A stretch of DNA of 36,800 nucleotides from Comamonas aquatica NBRC 14918 (GCF_000739875.1 NZ_BBJR01000039.1:1-36800); one strand, 5' to 3'; positions 22,971 to 31,828 are shown, counted from the stretch's first letter. The notes: generated from the letters alone by a model not told the origin. Numbers and translations are program-made.

Positions 22971-25900
22971 ATGCAAGAACGGCAAGAACCTACCCTCGCT
23001 CCGGCGTCGCCCCCCCCCGCAGCGGCGGCACCAGTCCCCCCGCGTCGTCGCCGCCGCTGGCTGCGCCGACTGCTGTGGACCCTGGCCCTGTGCCTGATCA
23101 CCCTGTCCAGCCTGCTGGGCCTGGCCTGGTGGTGGTCGGGCCAGAGCGACTCCCTGGCGCGCACCCTGGCCCGCGTGGCCAGTTGGATGCCGGCCGACCA
23201 GAAACTGGAAGCCGACGGCATCGAAGGCAGCCTGCGGCACGGTGGCCGCATCGACTGGCTGCGCTGGACCAGCCCGGCGCTGCAGGTCGAGATCAAAGGC
23301 GCCGACATCGCCTGGCGCCTGCAGCCGCTGCTGCAGCGCGAGCTGCGCTTCGGCAAGGTGAACATGGACGAGCTGCGCATCCGCAGCACCCCCCAACCCG
23401 AGGACGACACCCCCCCCACGCCGCTGCAGTCGCTGCTGCTGCCGGTGCGCATCGACGTGCCGGTGCGCATCGAGCGCCTGGTCTGGGAAGGCCCGCCGGA
23501 AACCGTGGTCACCGAACTGCAGGGCCACTACGCCTACACCGGCAGCCACCACACGCTGAAAGTCAGCAGCCTGCGCTACGCGCAAGGCTTCTACGAAGCC
23601 GACCTGCGCCTGCAGGCGGCCGCCCCGATGGCCCTGCATGCCGAGCTGCAGGGCACGGTCAAGGCCCCGCTGCCCCAGCAGGACGACCAGTTCCTCGACA
23701 TCACGGCCAAGGCCAGCGTGCAAGGCACCCTGGCCACCGAGGCAGCACGCCTGGAAATCACCGCCCAGGCGAGCACGGCCACCCCGGCTGCCAACCAAGA
23801 TGCAGACCTAGCCGCCGACATCCGCGCCACCCTGCAGCCCTGGCGGCCCCAGCCGCTGGAAGCGGCACAAGTGCAGCTGCGCCATGTGGACGCGGCCCTG
23901 TTCCTGCCCAGTGGTCCCCGCACCGACCTGAACGGCACGCTGCAGGCCGGCCCCGAGGGCGAGGGCTGGCAACTCCAGGCCGACCTGCACAACCGCCTGC
24001 CCGGACCCTGGGACCGACAGGCCCTGCCGGTGCGGGCCCTGAGCGCCGACCTGCGCTTTGACGGCCTGCACACCTGGCTGCTGCAAGGGGCCCGGATCGA
24101 TCTGGGCACCACCGGCGAACGCCAACTGCAGGCCCAGGCCCGCTGGGACGCCCAGGCGCAGACGGTGGAAGGCACGGTCAAACTGGCAGGCGTCAACCCC
24201 GCCGACCTGTACAGCACACTGGAGGCCGCCCCCATTACGGGCACGCTGCAGGCACAGACCGATGCTGCGCAGCGGGTGCAGTTCGCACTGGACCTTCAGT
24301 CTGCGCGCGCCCGCCATCCGGGGGCTCTGCGCCTGGAGTCGGCCCGTGCACAAGGCAGCTGGCAAGCCCCGCTGCTGCAGCTGCGCGATGTCCAGATCCA
24401 GGCGCTGCAGGGCCTGCTGCAGACCCGGTCGCTGGACATCCGCACCGACACCCGCCATCTGCAAGGCCAGCTGGAGCTGCAGGTGCCCGGCACCCGCGCC
24501 CAACTGGCCCTGGATGCCAGCCCCGACAGCGGCCAGGGCAAGCTGCAGCTGCAGATCACGGAGGCCCAGCAGTTGGGCCAGTGGCTGTCGCGCCTGCCCC
24601 TGGGCCGTGATCCGCTGGCGGGTGCCAGCCTGCAAGGCCAGGCCCAGGTGGAACTGGCGTGGCAGGGCGGCTGGAACAAGCTGCAACAACGCCTGCTCAA
24701 CCCGGCCGCCGCCCAGCAGGCCAGCGGTTTGCGCCTGCAGGGCCAGGTACAGGCACGCGCGCTGCGCTACACGCCGGAGCACGGCACGGCCAGCCTGCTC
24801 CAGCAGTTGCAACTGAGCCTGTCCGGCACACCGGAAAACCTGCAGCTGCAGACCGAGGCCCAGTTGCAAGCGGGAACCCAGACCCTGTCGCTGGACACCA
24901 CGCTGACCGCCGGACTGCTGCAGGCCCAGGGGGCCGCGCCGATGGACTGGCAGGCCCGCATCCAGGCCCTGTCCGTCCGCTGGAGCCCGACCGGCAAGGC
25001 CGACGCCACCTGGCGGGCCCAGCTGGCAGCGCCGCTCAGCGCCAGCCAGCGCACCACCGGCAACCCGGTGCGCACCACCCGCATCCAGGCCAGCGAAGGA
25101 CGCCTGGCGGTCACCGCCCCCGCCAGTGCCGGGGCCCAGAACGCCCACCTGACCTGGTCACCCGTGCTGTTGCGCCAGGCCGGCAATGGCAGCTGGGGGC
25201 TGCAAAGCCAGGGCCGTCTGGAAGGCCTGCCCCTGGCCTGGGTGGATGCACTCAGTCCCAACCCGCAGCAGCCCCTGCTGGCGGCAGCGGGCATTGGGGG
25301 TGACCTGGTGGTCCAAGGGCATTGGGACATCGACAGCACCGGGCGTGCGCTGCGCGCCGACGTCGTGCTTGAACGGGCCAGCGGGGACATCCGCCTGTCG
25401 GTGGAAGACAGCGAGGCGGCCCCGGTCACCGTGGTGCGCAGCAGTGGCGCCAGCGAGGTCAACCCCGATTCCGGCCAGGTGCAATCGCGCGCGCTGCTGA
25501 CCAGCCGCGGCATGCGCACGCGCCTGCAGGACCTGCGCCTGCAGATCGGCGCCCAAGGCACTGACGTGCGCACGCAGCTGACCTGGAATTCAGAGCGCGC
25601 TGGCCAGTTGCAGGCGGATGTGCGCAGCCAGTTGCGCCAGACGGCCGCTGGCCTGGCCTGGCCGGAGACGGCCCCCCTGTCGGGCACCCTCAAGGCCAGC
25701 ATGCCCAACATCGGCCTGTGGGCCTTGTTCGCCCCGCCCGGATGGCGCGTCAGCGGCAGCCTGAATGCCGACGTCACGCTCTCCGGCACCCGCAGTGCGC
25801 CGCAGTGGAGCGGTGTGCTCAGCGCAGACCAGTTGAGCATCCGCTCCCTGCTGGACGGCGTGGACCTGCGCGAGGGCCGCCTGCGCGCCAAGCTGCAGGG

Positions 25901-27044
25901 CACGCGGCTGGACCTGACCGAGCTGTTCTTCAAGGGCGGCGAGGGCAGCAGCACGCGCATCCTGGGGCAAAGCGGCAACCTCACCCAGGCACCCAAGGAC
26001 GGCGGCACGCTGACCGGCAGCGGTTTCGTGGAATACGACCCGCAGGCGGGCGAAGGCCGCTCCGGCATGCGCATGGACATCCGCGCCGTCGCCGAGCGCC
26101 TGCAGGTGCTGATCCGCGCCGACCGGCAGGTCAGCGTCAGCGGCAACCTGCAAGCCGCGGTACAGGAAGGCCAGGTCACCTTGCGCGGCGGCCTGAAGGT
26201 GGACCGCGCCACCATCATCCTGGCCGACAGCTCGGCCCCGACCCTGGACGATGACGTGCACGTGCATTCCGCCGCCAGCCGCAAGGCCGCACAGGAGAAG
26301 GCCGAGCAGGCTGCCCGGCAGGCCCAGGCCCCCGGCACGGTGCGGGCCGTGCGCCCACCGGACATCCAAGTCAGCATCGACCTGGGCAACGACTTTGCCC
26401 TGCAAGGCTATGGCATCACCACCCGCCTGGAGGGACAACTGCAGGTGGCGAACGGGCCGCGCATCACCGGGGAAGTCCACACCGTGAATGGCCGCTACCG
26501 CGCCTGGGGCCAGGCCCTGGACGTCGAAAAAGGCACCGTGCGCTTCAGCGGGCCGTATGCCAACCCGGCCATCGACATCACCGCCATCCGCCCGAACATC
26601 GCGGTGCGGGCGGGGGTCAAGGTCACGGGCAGTGCCAACCGTCCCCTGGTCACGCTGTTTTCGGAGCCCGACATGTCGGACGCGGAAAAGCTGTCCTGGG
26701 TCGTCATGGGCCGCAGCGCCGCCACCAACGGCGCGGAAACCGCATTCCTGCAACAGGCAGCGCTGGCCCTGCTCAGCGGCGGCAACACGGGCGGCAACTT
26801 TGCCGGGCAGCTGGGGCTGGACGAGGTGGGCTTCAAGGGCCCCAGCGACGACGGCACCGAGGGTGCGGCCGTCACCGTGGGCAAGCGCCTGTCCAAGGAT
26901 TTGTACGTTGCCTATGAGCAAAGCCTGTCGGGCGCCATGGGGACGCTGTACATCTTCTACGACTTGTCGCGCCGCCTGACCCTGCGGGGACAGACGGGGG
27001 TACAAACCGCCGTGGACCTGATCTACACCCGCAGCAAGGACTGA
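22971..27044 (+). CDS. tamB: Translocation and assembly module protein TamB
   Basis: The 1357-aa protein has a proline-rich, arginine-rich cytoplasmic start (PPRRRRRWLRRL), one membrane helix (about 35-52) and a very long periplasmic beta-rich part typical of AsmA/TamB bridge proteins. The C-terminal TamB domain is clear: MSDAEKLSWVVMGRSAATNG, DLYVAYEQSLSGAMGTLYIF and the final RLTLRGQTGVQTAVDLIYTR. The open frame extends upstream to 22803, but that part overlaps tamA, so I use the ATG at 22971. TamB forms a groove across the periplasm, probably for phospholipid transport. It ends the MoxR-to-tamB gene run. Confidence 0.95.
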   Translation: MQERQEPTLAPASPPPAAAAPVPPRRRRRWLRRLLWTLALCLITLSSLLGLAWWWSGQSDSLARTLARVASWMPADQKLEADGIEGSLRHGGRIDWLRWTSPALQVEIKGADIAWRLQPLLQRELRFGKVNMDELRIRSTPQPEDDTPPTPLQSLLLPVRIDVPVRIERLVWEGPPETVVTELQGHYAYTGSHHTLKVSSLRYAQGFYEADLRLQAAAPMALHAELQGTVKAPLPQQDDQFLDITAKASVQGTLATEAARLEITAQASTATPAANQDADLAADIRATLQPWRPQPLEAAQVQLRHVDAALFLPSGPRTDLNGTLQAGPEGEGWQLQADLHNRLPGPWDRQALPVRALSADLRFDGLHTWLLQGARIDLGTTGERQLQAQARWDAQAQTVEGTVKLAGVNPADLYSTLEAAPITGTLQAQTDAAQRVQFALDLQSARARHPGALRLESARAQGSWQAPLLQLRDVQIQALQGLLQTRSLDIRTDTRHLQGQLELQVPGTRAQLALDASPDSGQGKLQLQITEAQQLGQWLSRLPLGRDPLAGASLQGQAQVELAWQGGWNKLQQRLLNPAAAQQASGLRLQGQVQARALRYTPEHGTASLLQQLQLSLSGTPENLQLQTEAQLQAGTQTLSLDTTLTAGLLQAQGAAPMDWQARIQALSVRWSPTGKADATWRAQLAAPLSASQRTTGNPVRTTRIQASEGRLAVTAPASAGAQNAHLTWSPVLLRQAGNGSWGLQSQGRLEGLPLAWVDALSPNPQQPLLAAAGIGGDLVVQGHWDIDSTGRALRADVVLERASGDIRLSVEDSEAAPVTVVRSSGASEVNPDSGQVQSRALLTSRGMRTRLQDLRLQIGAQGTDVRTQLTWNSERAGQLQADVRSQLRQTAAGLAWPETAPLSGTLKASMPNIGLWALFAPPGWRVSGSLNADVTLSGTRSAPQWSGVLSADQLSIRSLLDGVDLREGRLRAKLQGTRLDLTELFFKGGEGSSTRILGQSGNLTQAPKDGGTLTGSGFVEYDPQAGEGRSGMRMDIRAVAERLQVLIRADRQVSVSGNLQAAVQEGQVTLRGGLKVDRATIILADSSAPTLDDDVHVHSAASRKAAQEKAEQAARQAQAPGTVRAVRPPDIQVSIDLGNDFALQGYGITTRLEGQLQVANGPRITGEVHTVNGRYRAWGQALDVEKGTVRFSGPYANPAIDITAIRPNIAVRAGVKVTGSANRPLVTLFSEPDMSDAEKLSWVVMGRSAATNGAETAFLQQAALALLSGGNTGGNFAGQLGLDEVGFKGPSDDGTEGAAVTVGKRLSKDLYVAYEQSLSGAMGTLYIFYDLSRRLTLRGQTGVQTAVDLIYTRSKD

Positions 27045-27117
27045 TCCGCAGCGGCGGGGCTGGCGTGCACGGTTTGCCCGTCAGCCCCGCAGGCAACACT
27101 TACAATACCGCCCGCGT

Positions 27118-27192
27118 CCCCTTGTAGTTCAATGGATAGAACGGACCCCTCCTAAGGGTCAGATACAGGTTCGATTCCTGTCAGGGGGACCA
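27118..27192 (+). tRNA. tRNA-Arg (anticodon CCU)
   Basis: A full cloverleaf can be drawn: acceptor CCCCTTG (27118-27124) with CAGGGGG (27182-27188, one G-U pair), D stem GTTC and GAAC, anticodon stem GACCC and GGGTC with loop CTCCTAA (anticodon CCT), T stem ACAGG and CCTGT with loop TTCGATT, discriminator A and an encoded CCA (27190-27192). tRNA-Arg(CCU) genes are frequent integration sites, which fits the lower-GC DNA that follows. Confidence 0.97.
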
Positions 27193-27197
27193 CATTT

Positions 27198-27233
27198 AAG
27201 GCCGTAAGCGTCCATCAGCTTCCGGCCTTTTTT
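27198..27233 (+). terminator. Terminator of the tRNA-Arg gene
   Basis: Stem AAGGCCG (27198-27204) and CGGCCTT (27223-27229) with an inner AAGC and GCTT pair, followed by TTTT. It lies 5 nt after the CCA end. Confidence 0.85.
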
Positions 27234-27301
27234 GTTTGCCCTCTGTCGATGACACTTTGAAGTGCGCCAAGGTCCGCCAAAGTGTGCCGCAATCCAGGGG
27301 T

Positions 27302-27315
27302 ATCTGGGGGTACAT
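27302..27315 (+). repeat. 14-bp direct repeat, copy 1
   Basis: ATCTGGGGGTACAT, identical to 28093-28106. Both lie in lower-GC DNA flanking the orphan gene at 27491, about 790 bp apart. The G-rich surroundings (further GGGGG runs at 27317 and 27343) resemble the arm-type repeats seen upstream of tRNA-targeting integrases, but no integrase frame is present. Confidence 0.7.
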
Positions 27316-27490
27316 CAGGGGGCAGATTGTCAAAAAGTGGGGGCACATTTCTCAAGCCCCGCTTTCTGCACCCAAGCCTTCACTGCCCCTTCTCATTGCA
27401 TGGGGCCGCGAGCTGTGGGCGAAGGCACGGAGAACTGCAAGACTGCGTCCGATCCCTTTGCTACGATGCGGACAGATTGGAGACGTCTTT

Positions 27491-27883
27491 ATGTTCGACT
27501 GGCTTCGCCAGCTATTGCTTAACGCCAAAGCACGCCGGGAGTTGCTAGAAGTATTGGAGCATCAGGCACAGGCGGCGAAGGAGCAGTTAAACGAATCGCT
27601 GCTATTGGCCCATACCGCAACACACCCTGAGACGAAAGTTACGCGCCTGGAGTTTGCGAAATCCAAATTTGCCGAGTTGCAAACCATTGCCGCAGAACAT
27701 CCCAGGATGCGCCTCACCAACGAGCAAGAAGTCGACGCCGCCATCAAGCTGCTGGAGGAAGAATTTGCTCAGGCTGGCTATTACGCGATGGCGGAGGCCA
27801 GGCGCAGGCAGTCTGCGTCTGCGCATGTCAATCTCAGCCAAGAAGCTGAAAAGCTGCTTGCAATCAACCGTGAACGGCGATGA
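27491..27883 (+). CDS. Hypothetical protein, likely coiled coil (130 aa)
   Basis: The 130-aa product starts MFDWLRQLLLNAKARRELLE and is almost wholly helical and charged, with long heptad-like stretches (LEHQAQAAKEQLNESLLL, then EVDAAIKLLEEEFAQAGYYAMAEARRRQ), so a coiled coil or helical bundle is likely. I do not recognise a family. The ATG at 27491 has GGAG 8 nt upstream; the open frame continues upstream to 27236 but without credible protein. GC content is clearly below its neighbours, and with the tRNA and direct repeats nearby this points to acquired DNA. No signal peptide or membrane segment. Confidence 0.72.
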   Translation: MFDWLRQLLLNAKARRELLEVLEHQAQAAKEQLNESLLLAHTATHPETKVTRLEFAKSKFAELQTIAAEHPRMRLTNEQEVDAAIKLLEEEFAQAGYYAMAEARRRQSASAHVNLSQEAEKLLAINRERR

Positions 27884-28316
27884 GGTGTGATGCCTCAATG
27901 CACCAAGCCCGCGACAGAGGGCTGGGTTGTTGGGTGTCAGTTCTGACTTAGAGGCATCAGTCTTTTGTGGATCCTGGCGCAGCACATCGTCGAGTGCGGT
28001 TGTTTCCACCGCTTGCGGTCTTGTTCTTTGCTCCCGCTGTCGCGTGCATGTTCAAGCTCGCCAAAATCCACGCAGGAGCGCCGCCCTGGAGCATCTGGGG
28101 GTACATGTCAGATGCCCCAGCCTTCACTCTGGCGGCCTTTTTGAGTGCATGAGGCTGTGCGCCTTGCCGATGGCCTGTTGCAGCACCTCTAAGTTTCCCG
28201 CACTGCACCGCCCCCCAAGGCAGCCAGGCAACAGCGCGACAAGGAGGGGCGAAGGCCCTGCGTCCGCGCGCCATGTGGAAGCGCCCGGCAGCCAGGGGCC
28301 TAGCCACCCTCTCCTT
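27884..28316. other. Non-coding remnant region after the orphan gene
   Basis: The 433-nt stretch holds no gene I can support. It contains a perfect 9-bp inverted repeat TGATGCCTC (27888-27896) and GAGGCATCA (27951-27959) enclosing a small hairpin AGCCC and GGGCT (27906-27923), probably the 3' end of the orphan gene transcript. A second hairpin GCATCTG (28091-28097) and CAGATGC (28109-28115) includes the second copy of the direct repeat. The composition is mixed, as expected of a decayed insertion. Confidence 0.5.
28093..28106 (+). repeat. 14-bp direct repeat, copy 2
   Basis: ATCTGGGGGTACAT, the exact partner of 27302-27315. It sits inside the hairpin GCATCTG/CAGATGC (28091-28115). Confidence 0.7.
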
Positions 28317-28766
28317 TCACCAGCCCCAGAGCAGCTTTTGCGAGACCCAGCCCTGCTGGCCCTCGCTGGTGCGCACCTTGGCCCAGCCCTGCTTTTTCTC
28401 CAGCGTTCTGACCACATCGTATTTCTTGAGCTTGGCCACGATGCGGTGCTGGGTGCCCATGCCGGCCCGCAGGTTGGCGGTCTTGACCTTGACCAGGTAG
28501 TGGGGGGTGTTGGTGGTGACGGGCCGGTACACCCAACCCAGCACGCCATCGATGTCCTTGACCTGCAGCCAGTTGCCCTGCTTTTTGACCACCGCCAGCG
28601 GATAGCCCTGGGTCAGCTCCCACGCGATCTCGGACCGGGTGTTGGGTTCGGCCCGGATGTTGGCCTTGTCGCCCTTGACGCTGCGGAATTCGGCAGCGCC
28701 AGCCAGGCCGGCCGACATGGCCAGGGTTGCACACAGAACAATTTTTGAAAACGAACGACCAAGCAC
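28317..28766 (-). CDS. Exported protein with two bacterial SH3 domains
   Basis: The 149-aa protein has a signal peptide (SKIVLCATLAMSAGLAGA, cleavage before AEFRSV) and two SH3b domains: KANIRAEPNTRSEIAWELTQGYPLAVVKKQGNWLQVKDIDGVLGWVY and TANLRAGMGTQHRIVAKLKKYDVVRTLEKKQGWAKVRTSEGQQGWV, in which the NIRAEP/NLRAG and W-x-x-V residues mark the fold. Such proteins usually bind cell-wall peptides or act as periplasmic adaptors. It starts at GTG (28766) with a GGGAG-containing leader. It stands alone between the remnant region and the MATE gene. Confidence 0.9.
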   Translation of the reverse strand: MLGRSFSKIVLCATLAMSAGLAGAAEFRSVKGDKANIRAEPNTRSEIAWELTQGYPLAVVKKQGNWLQVKDIDGVLGWVYRPVTTNTPHYLVKVKTANLRAGMGTQHRIVAKLKKYDVVRTLEKKQGWAKVRTSEGQQGWVSQKLLWGW

Positions 28767-29190
28767 CTGTATCCAGCTCCCAGTGAAGATTGCAGACTGG
28801 CGGGGCTGCGAATTCAGCCCGCGCCGCAGAGTTCTGAGAAATTGGTGTGCCCCACGGCGTGTGAGTTCCTTTTATTTGCAGGCATCGTGCCGAAAGATCG
28901 TCCGCAAGGCTGCATTGCGGGCTGTGCGCCCGGCCGCAGTCCCTGCCTGCCATGGCGCGCGTGGGACCGCTGCCAGGGGCCTGCGGCCATGCCGGCGCAG
29001 GGCACGGCGGCCTTGGTCCGCGCCCCGGACCGGTGCCTGCTGGCACAGGGCACGCACCGCGCGCATGCGCTGGCCATGCCCTCGTCCACCCCGGCTGCGT
29101 GCCTTCAAAAACAGAAGCGGCCTGCGCTTGCCCATTCAGCATTTCACATACCAATTAGTGTGCAAACGCCGCCAGACCTGCGCCAGGCGC
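28767..29190. other. Intergenic region between the SH3 and MATE genes
   Basis: The 424-nt stretch has open frames on both strands, but none has a credible start or a protein-like composition. It should contain the promoter of the SH3 gene (minus strand) and the 3' end of the MATE transcript. I see no RNA gene and no clear terminator. Confidence 0.45.
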
Positions 29191-30558
29191 TCATTTTTTA
29201 TGCCATGGCGTGCGCCACACGCTGGCGATCGTGCACAGGCCGTACAGCGCCATGGCCACCACCACCAGCACAAACAGGCCCTGCGCGCTGGGTGTGGCGC
29301 CCGCCATCAGCCAGCTGCCGCCGGCGATGACCACCAGCAGCCGCACCGTGCCCGCCAACACCGGCCCCAGCACATGGCCCGCGCCCAGCGAGGCGAAGTA
29401 CAGCACCAGCCCCATGCCGAACAGGCCGAACGCCGGGCCGACGGTGCGCAGATAGGCATCGGCATGCACCAGCACGGCAGCATCCTGGGTGAAGATGCCG
29501 GACCACAACCGGGGCCACAGCACCACCAGCAGGCCCAGCACGGCCAGGATGGCGGCGGCCAGCCACGCGCCCGTCCACGCCACCTTGCGCGCGCGCACCA
29601 CCTGGCCGGCGCCCATGGCCATGCCCACCATGGGCACGGCCGCCACCCCCACGCCAAAGGCAATCGGAATCAGCAAAAACTCCAGCCGCTGGCCAATGCC
29701 ATAGCCAGCCAGGGCATCGGGCCCCAGCCGTGCGACCATGCCGGTCAGCACCAGGGTGGCCAGCGAGGTCTGCACCGGCGAGATGCAGGCCAGAGCGCCG
29801 ACACGCAGGATGTCCTGGAACATGGGCCACGACAGGCGCGCACCGCGCCAGCGCAGCAGCAGCCGGTCCTGCCCGTGCAGCAGATACCAGCCCAGCACCA
29901 CGACGGCCACGGCCATGGCGACGATGTTGCCCAATGCCACACCGGCCATACCCCAGCGCGGTGCCGGCCCCAGCCCCAGGCCGAACGCCCCGCCCACCAC
30001 GATCTGCAGCAGCGACACCCCAAACAACACGGCCGACGGCCACTGCATGTTGCCCGTGCCGCGCACCACCGAGGCCAGCGTATTGCACAGCCACACCAGC
30101 ACCGCCCCGCTGAACAGCACCGCACCAAAGCCCGTGGCGGCCTGCAGCACCTCGCCGTGCCCGCCCAGCCAGCGGTAGAAGACGCTGCCGCACAGCACCA
30201 GCAGCAGCGAATACAGCACGCCCAACACGCCGCCAATCACCAGCGCATGCACGGCCAGGGCCGAGGCCTTGTCGCGGTCGCCACTGCCCAACGCACGGCT
30301 GATGGCCGATGACACCCCGCTGCCCATGGCACCGTTGCTCATCATCTGGGTGAGCATGGCCAGCGGAAACACCAAAGCCATGGCCGCCAGCGCCGTGGTG
30401 CCCAGGCGTCCGACGTAATAGGTCTCGGCGACGGCCACCAGCACGGACATGCCCATGGCCACCATGTTCGGCAGGGACAGCCGCCACAGCGTGGGCAGGA
30501 TGGCATCGCGCAGCAAGGGGTGGCCAGCCACGCCGCCTGGGGCTGCGGCGGCGCTCAT
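29191..30558 (-). CDS. MATE family efflux transporter
   Basis: The 455-aa inner-membrane protein has about twelve helices arranged as two similar halves (for example RLSLPNMVAMGMSVLVAVAETYYVGRLGTTALAAMALVFPL near the start and ACISPVQTSLATLVLTGMVARLGPDALAGYGIGQRLEFLL in the second half), as in MATE antiporters that expel cationic drugs using a sodium or proton gradient. The start at 30558 overlaps the MarR stop (ATGA) and has AGGAGG 4 nt upstream. Cotranscription with a MarR repressor suggests induction by a toxic ligand. The substrate is unknown. Confidence 0.94.
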   Translation of the reverse strand: MSAAAAPGGVAGHPLLRDAILPTLWRLSLPNMVAMGMSVLVAVAETYYVGRLGTTALAAMALVFPLAMLTQMMSNGAMGSGVSSAISRALGSGDRDKASALAVHALVIGGVLGVLYSLLLVLCGSVFYRWLGGHGEVLQAATGFGAVLFSGAVLVWLCNTLASVVRGTGNMQWPSAVLFGVSLLQIVVGGAFGLGLGPAPRWGMAGVALGNIVAMAVAVVVLGWYLLHGQDRLLLRWRGARLSWPMFQDILRVGALACISPVQTSLATLVLTGMVARLGPDALAGYGIGQRLEFLLIPIAFGVGVAAVPMVGMAMGAGQVVRARKVAWTGAWLAAAILAVLGLLVVLWPRLWSGIFTQDAAVLVHADAYLRTVGPAFGLFGMGLVLYFASLGAGHVLGPVLAGTVRLLVVIAGGSWLMAGATPSAQGLFVLVVVAMALYGLCTIASVWRTPWHKK

Positions 30559-31064
30559 GCCGCCTCCTGCACGTGGGCCAGCCGGGGCAGCAACTGGCCC
30601 ACCAGTTGCTCCAGCGCGGCAATCTGGTCGCCACCGCACAGGGCGCGCACCTCGGTCTGGGCCTGCTTCCACAACCCCAGGGCCTGGCGGTAGCGGGCGT
30701 CACCGTCAGCGGTCAGCACCACGCTGCGGCTGCGGGCATCCTTGCCGGGCGCCAGGGCAATCAAGCCAGCCTGCTCCAAGGTGCGCAGGTTGCGGGTCAT
30801 GGTGGTGCGGTCGGTATTCAGGCGCTGCGCCAAGGCCGAGACGCTCAGGGGCTCTTGCCCCCTGCGCACGCGCGCCTGGGCCAGCAGGCTGAACTGCGTG
30901 CCCTTGAGCCCGCTGGGCGCCAGGGTGTCGTCGTACAGCTGGGAGATCTTGCGCGACAGGCTGCGCACCATGAAACAGGTGCACGGCGCACCGCTGCCGG
31001 GCTGCGTGGGGCATGTGGTGGCCCCAGCGGGCGGGGGGGACTTGGGGGGCATCGTGGTCTCCAT
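30555..31064 (-). CDS. MarR family transcriptional regulator
   Basis: The 169-aa protein has the MarR winged helix: LKGTQFSLLAQARVRRGQEPLSVSALAQRLNTDRTTMTRNLRTLEQAGLIAL, then the wing GKDARSRSVVLTADGDARY. The N-terminus carries CPTQPGSGAPCTCF, a Cys cluster frequent in Burkholderiales MarR proteins and possibly redox-sensing. It overlaps the MATE gene by 4 nt, the usual repressor-pump arrangement. A palindrome at 31089-31110 just upstream is a fitting autoregulatory operator. Confidence 0.93.
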   Translation of the reverse strand: METTMPPKSPPPAGATTCPTQPGSGAPCTCFMVRSLSRKISQLYDDTLAPSGLKGTQFSLLAQARVRRGQEPLSVSALAQRLNTDRTTMTRNLRTLEQAGLIALAPGKDARSRSVVLTADGDARYRQALGLWKQAQTEVRALCGGDQIAALEQLVGQLLPRLAHVQEAA

Positions 31065-31088
31065 CGGCCCCGTGCATCAGGGCGCAGG

Positions 31089-31110
31089 AATAAGTGTAGA
31101 TGCACGTATT
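31089..31110 (-). promoter_or_regulatory. Candidate MarR operator upstream of the MarR-MATE operon
   Basis: AATAAGTG (31089-31096), 6-nt spacer, CACGTATT (31103-31110): one mismatch between the arms. Length and AT-rich ends suit a MarR dimer, and it lies 25 nt before the marR start codon, where a promoter would be expected. Confidence 0.55.
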
Positions 31111-31168
31111 CACACCCTCTGTCATCCTTGCGACGGCCGCCCTAGGGCGCGGCACGCCGGTCGCCGTC

Positions 31169-31828
31169 TCAGGGCTGGAGGGCCACCATGGCGTCCAGTT
31201 GGTCCAGCAGCAACTGCAGGTGGCGGCTGCGGATGGGATCGCTCAGCAGATCGATCTGCAGCAAGCCCGCCCAGGTGGAGGCATGGTCCACACGAAAACC
31301 GGACAAGGCCGAGATCAGGTAGTGCACATCGGCCGCTTCCAGGCCTGCGCGAAAAATGCCCGACTGCTGGCCCCGATCCAGGATGCGCTGCAAGGGCTCC
31401 AGGGCCGCCTGGCGCAGGGCATCCATCGTGGGCACCTGGCGCAGCATCTCCCCGCCCTGGAAGTTTTCCTGCAGCACCAGCCGGGTGAAGTTGCGGTTGT
31501 TCTCGTGGTAGTGGAAGCTCTGCACGGCCAGGGCACGCAAGGCCTCGCGCGGTGGCAGGGTGTCCAGCGCCAGTTGCTGCTCCGACGCCCGGATGTCGCT
31601 GTAGCACTGCTCAATCACCGCCAGGTACACATCCTTCTTGTTGCCGAAGTAGTAGTACAGCATGCGCTTGGCGCACCCGGCCTTGGCCGCAATGCGCTCC
31701 AGCCGCGCACCGTCATAGCCGAAGTTGGCAAACTCCTCCTTGCCGGCCTCCAGCAAGGCCTGGCGCATGTCGGCCGTGGCGGTGTCTTCGGTGGCAGGGG
31801 TGGGGGTCTCTGGGTTGTGTGCGCTCAA
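31169..31828 (-). CDS. TetR/AcrR family transcriptional regulator
   Basis: The 219-aa protein has an N-terminal TetR helix-turn-helix (ALLEAGKEEFANFGYDGARLERIAAKAGCAKRMLYYYFGNKKDVYLAVIEQ) and an all-helical ligand domain in which ...NRNFTRLVLQENFQGG... resembles TetR_C of aromatic or fatty acid regulators. It starts at TTG (31828) with GGAG 7 nt upstream; an internal ATG at 31768 would cut only the flexible start. The target is not evident: the marR gene downstream on the same strand is separated by 104 nt and a palindrome of its own, so TetR may act elsewhere. Confidence 0.9.
   Translation of the reverse strand: MSAHNPETPTPATEDTATADMRQALLEAGKEEFANFGYDGARLERIAAKAGCAKRMLYYYFGNKKDVYLAVIEQCYSDIRASEQQLALDTLPPREALRALAVQSFHYHENNRNFTRLVLQENFQGGEMLRQVPTMDALRQAALEPLQRILDRGQQSGIFRAGLEAADVHYLISALSGFRVDHASTWAGLLQIDLLSDPIRSRHLQLLLDQLDAMVALQP

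Noticed and set aside
21551-23512. 653-aa open frame on the minus strand
   Set aside because: It lies opposite tamA and the start of tamB, both of which have clear domain evidence.
27316-27323. TCAGGGGG shared with the tRNA-Arg 3' end as a possible att site
   Set aside because: Only 8 bases match and they are mostly G, too few to claim an attachment site.
27967-28307. Short frames on both strands in the remnant region
   Set aside because: No credible starts, and they cross the hairpin and direct repeat; they do not look like proteins.
28842-29330. 162-aa plus-strand frame between SH3 and MATE
   Set aside because: It runs into the MATE gene on the opposite strand and has shadow-like composition.
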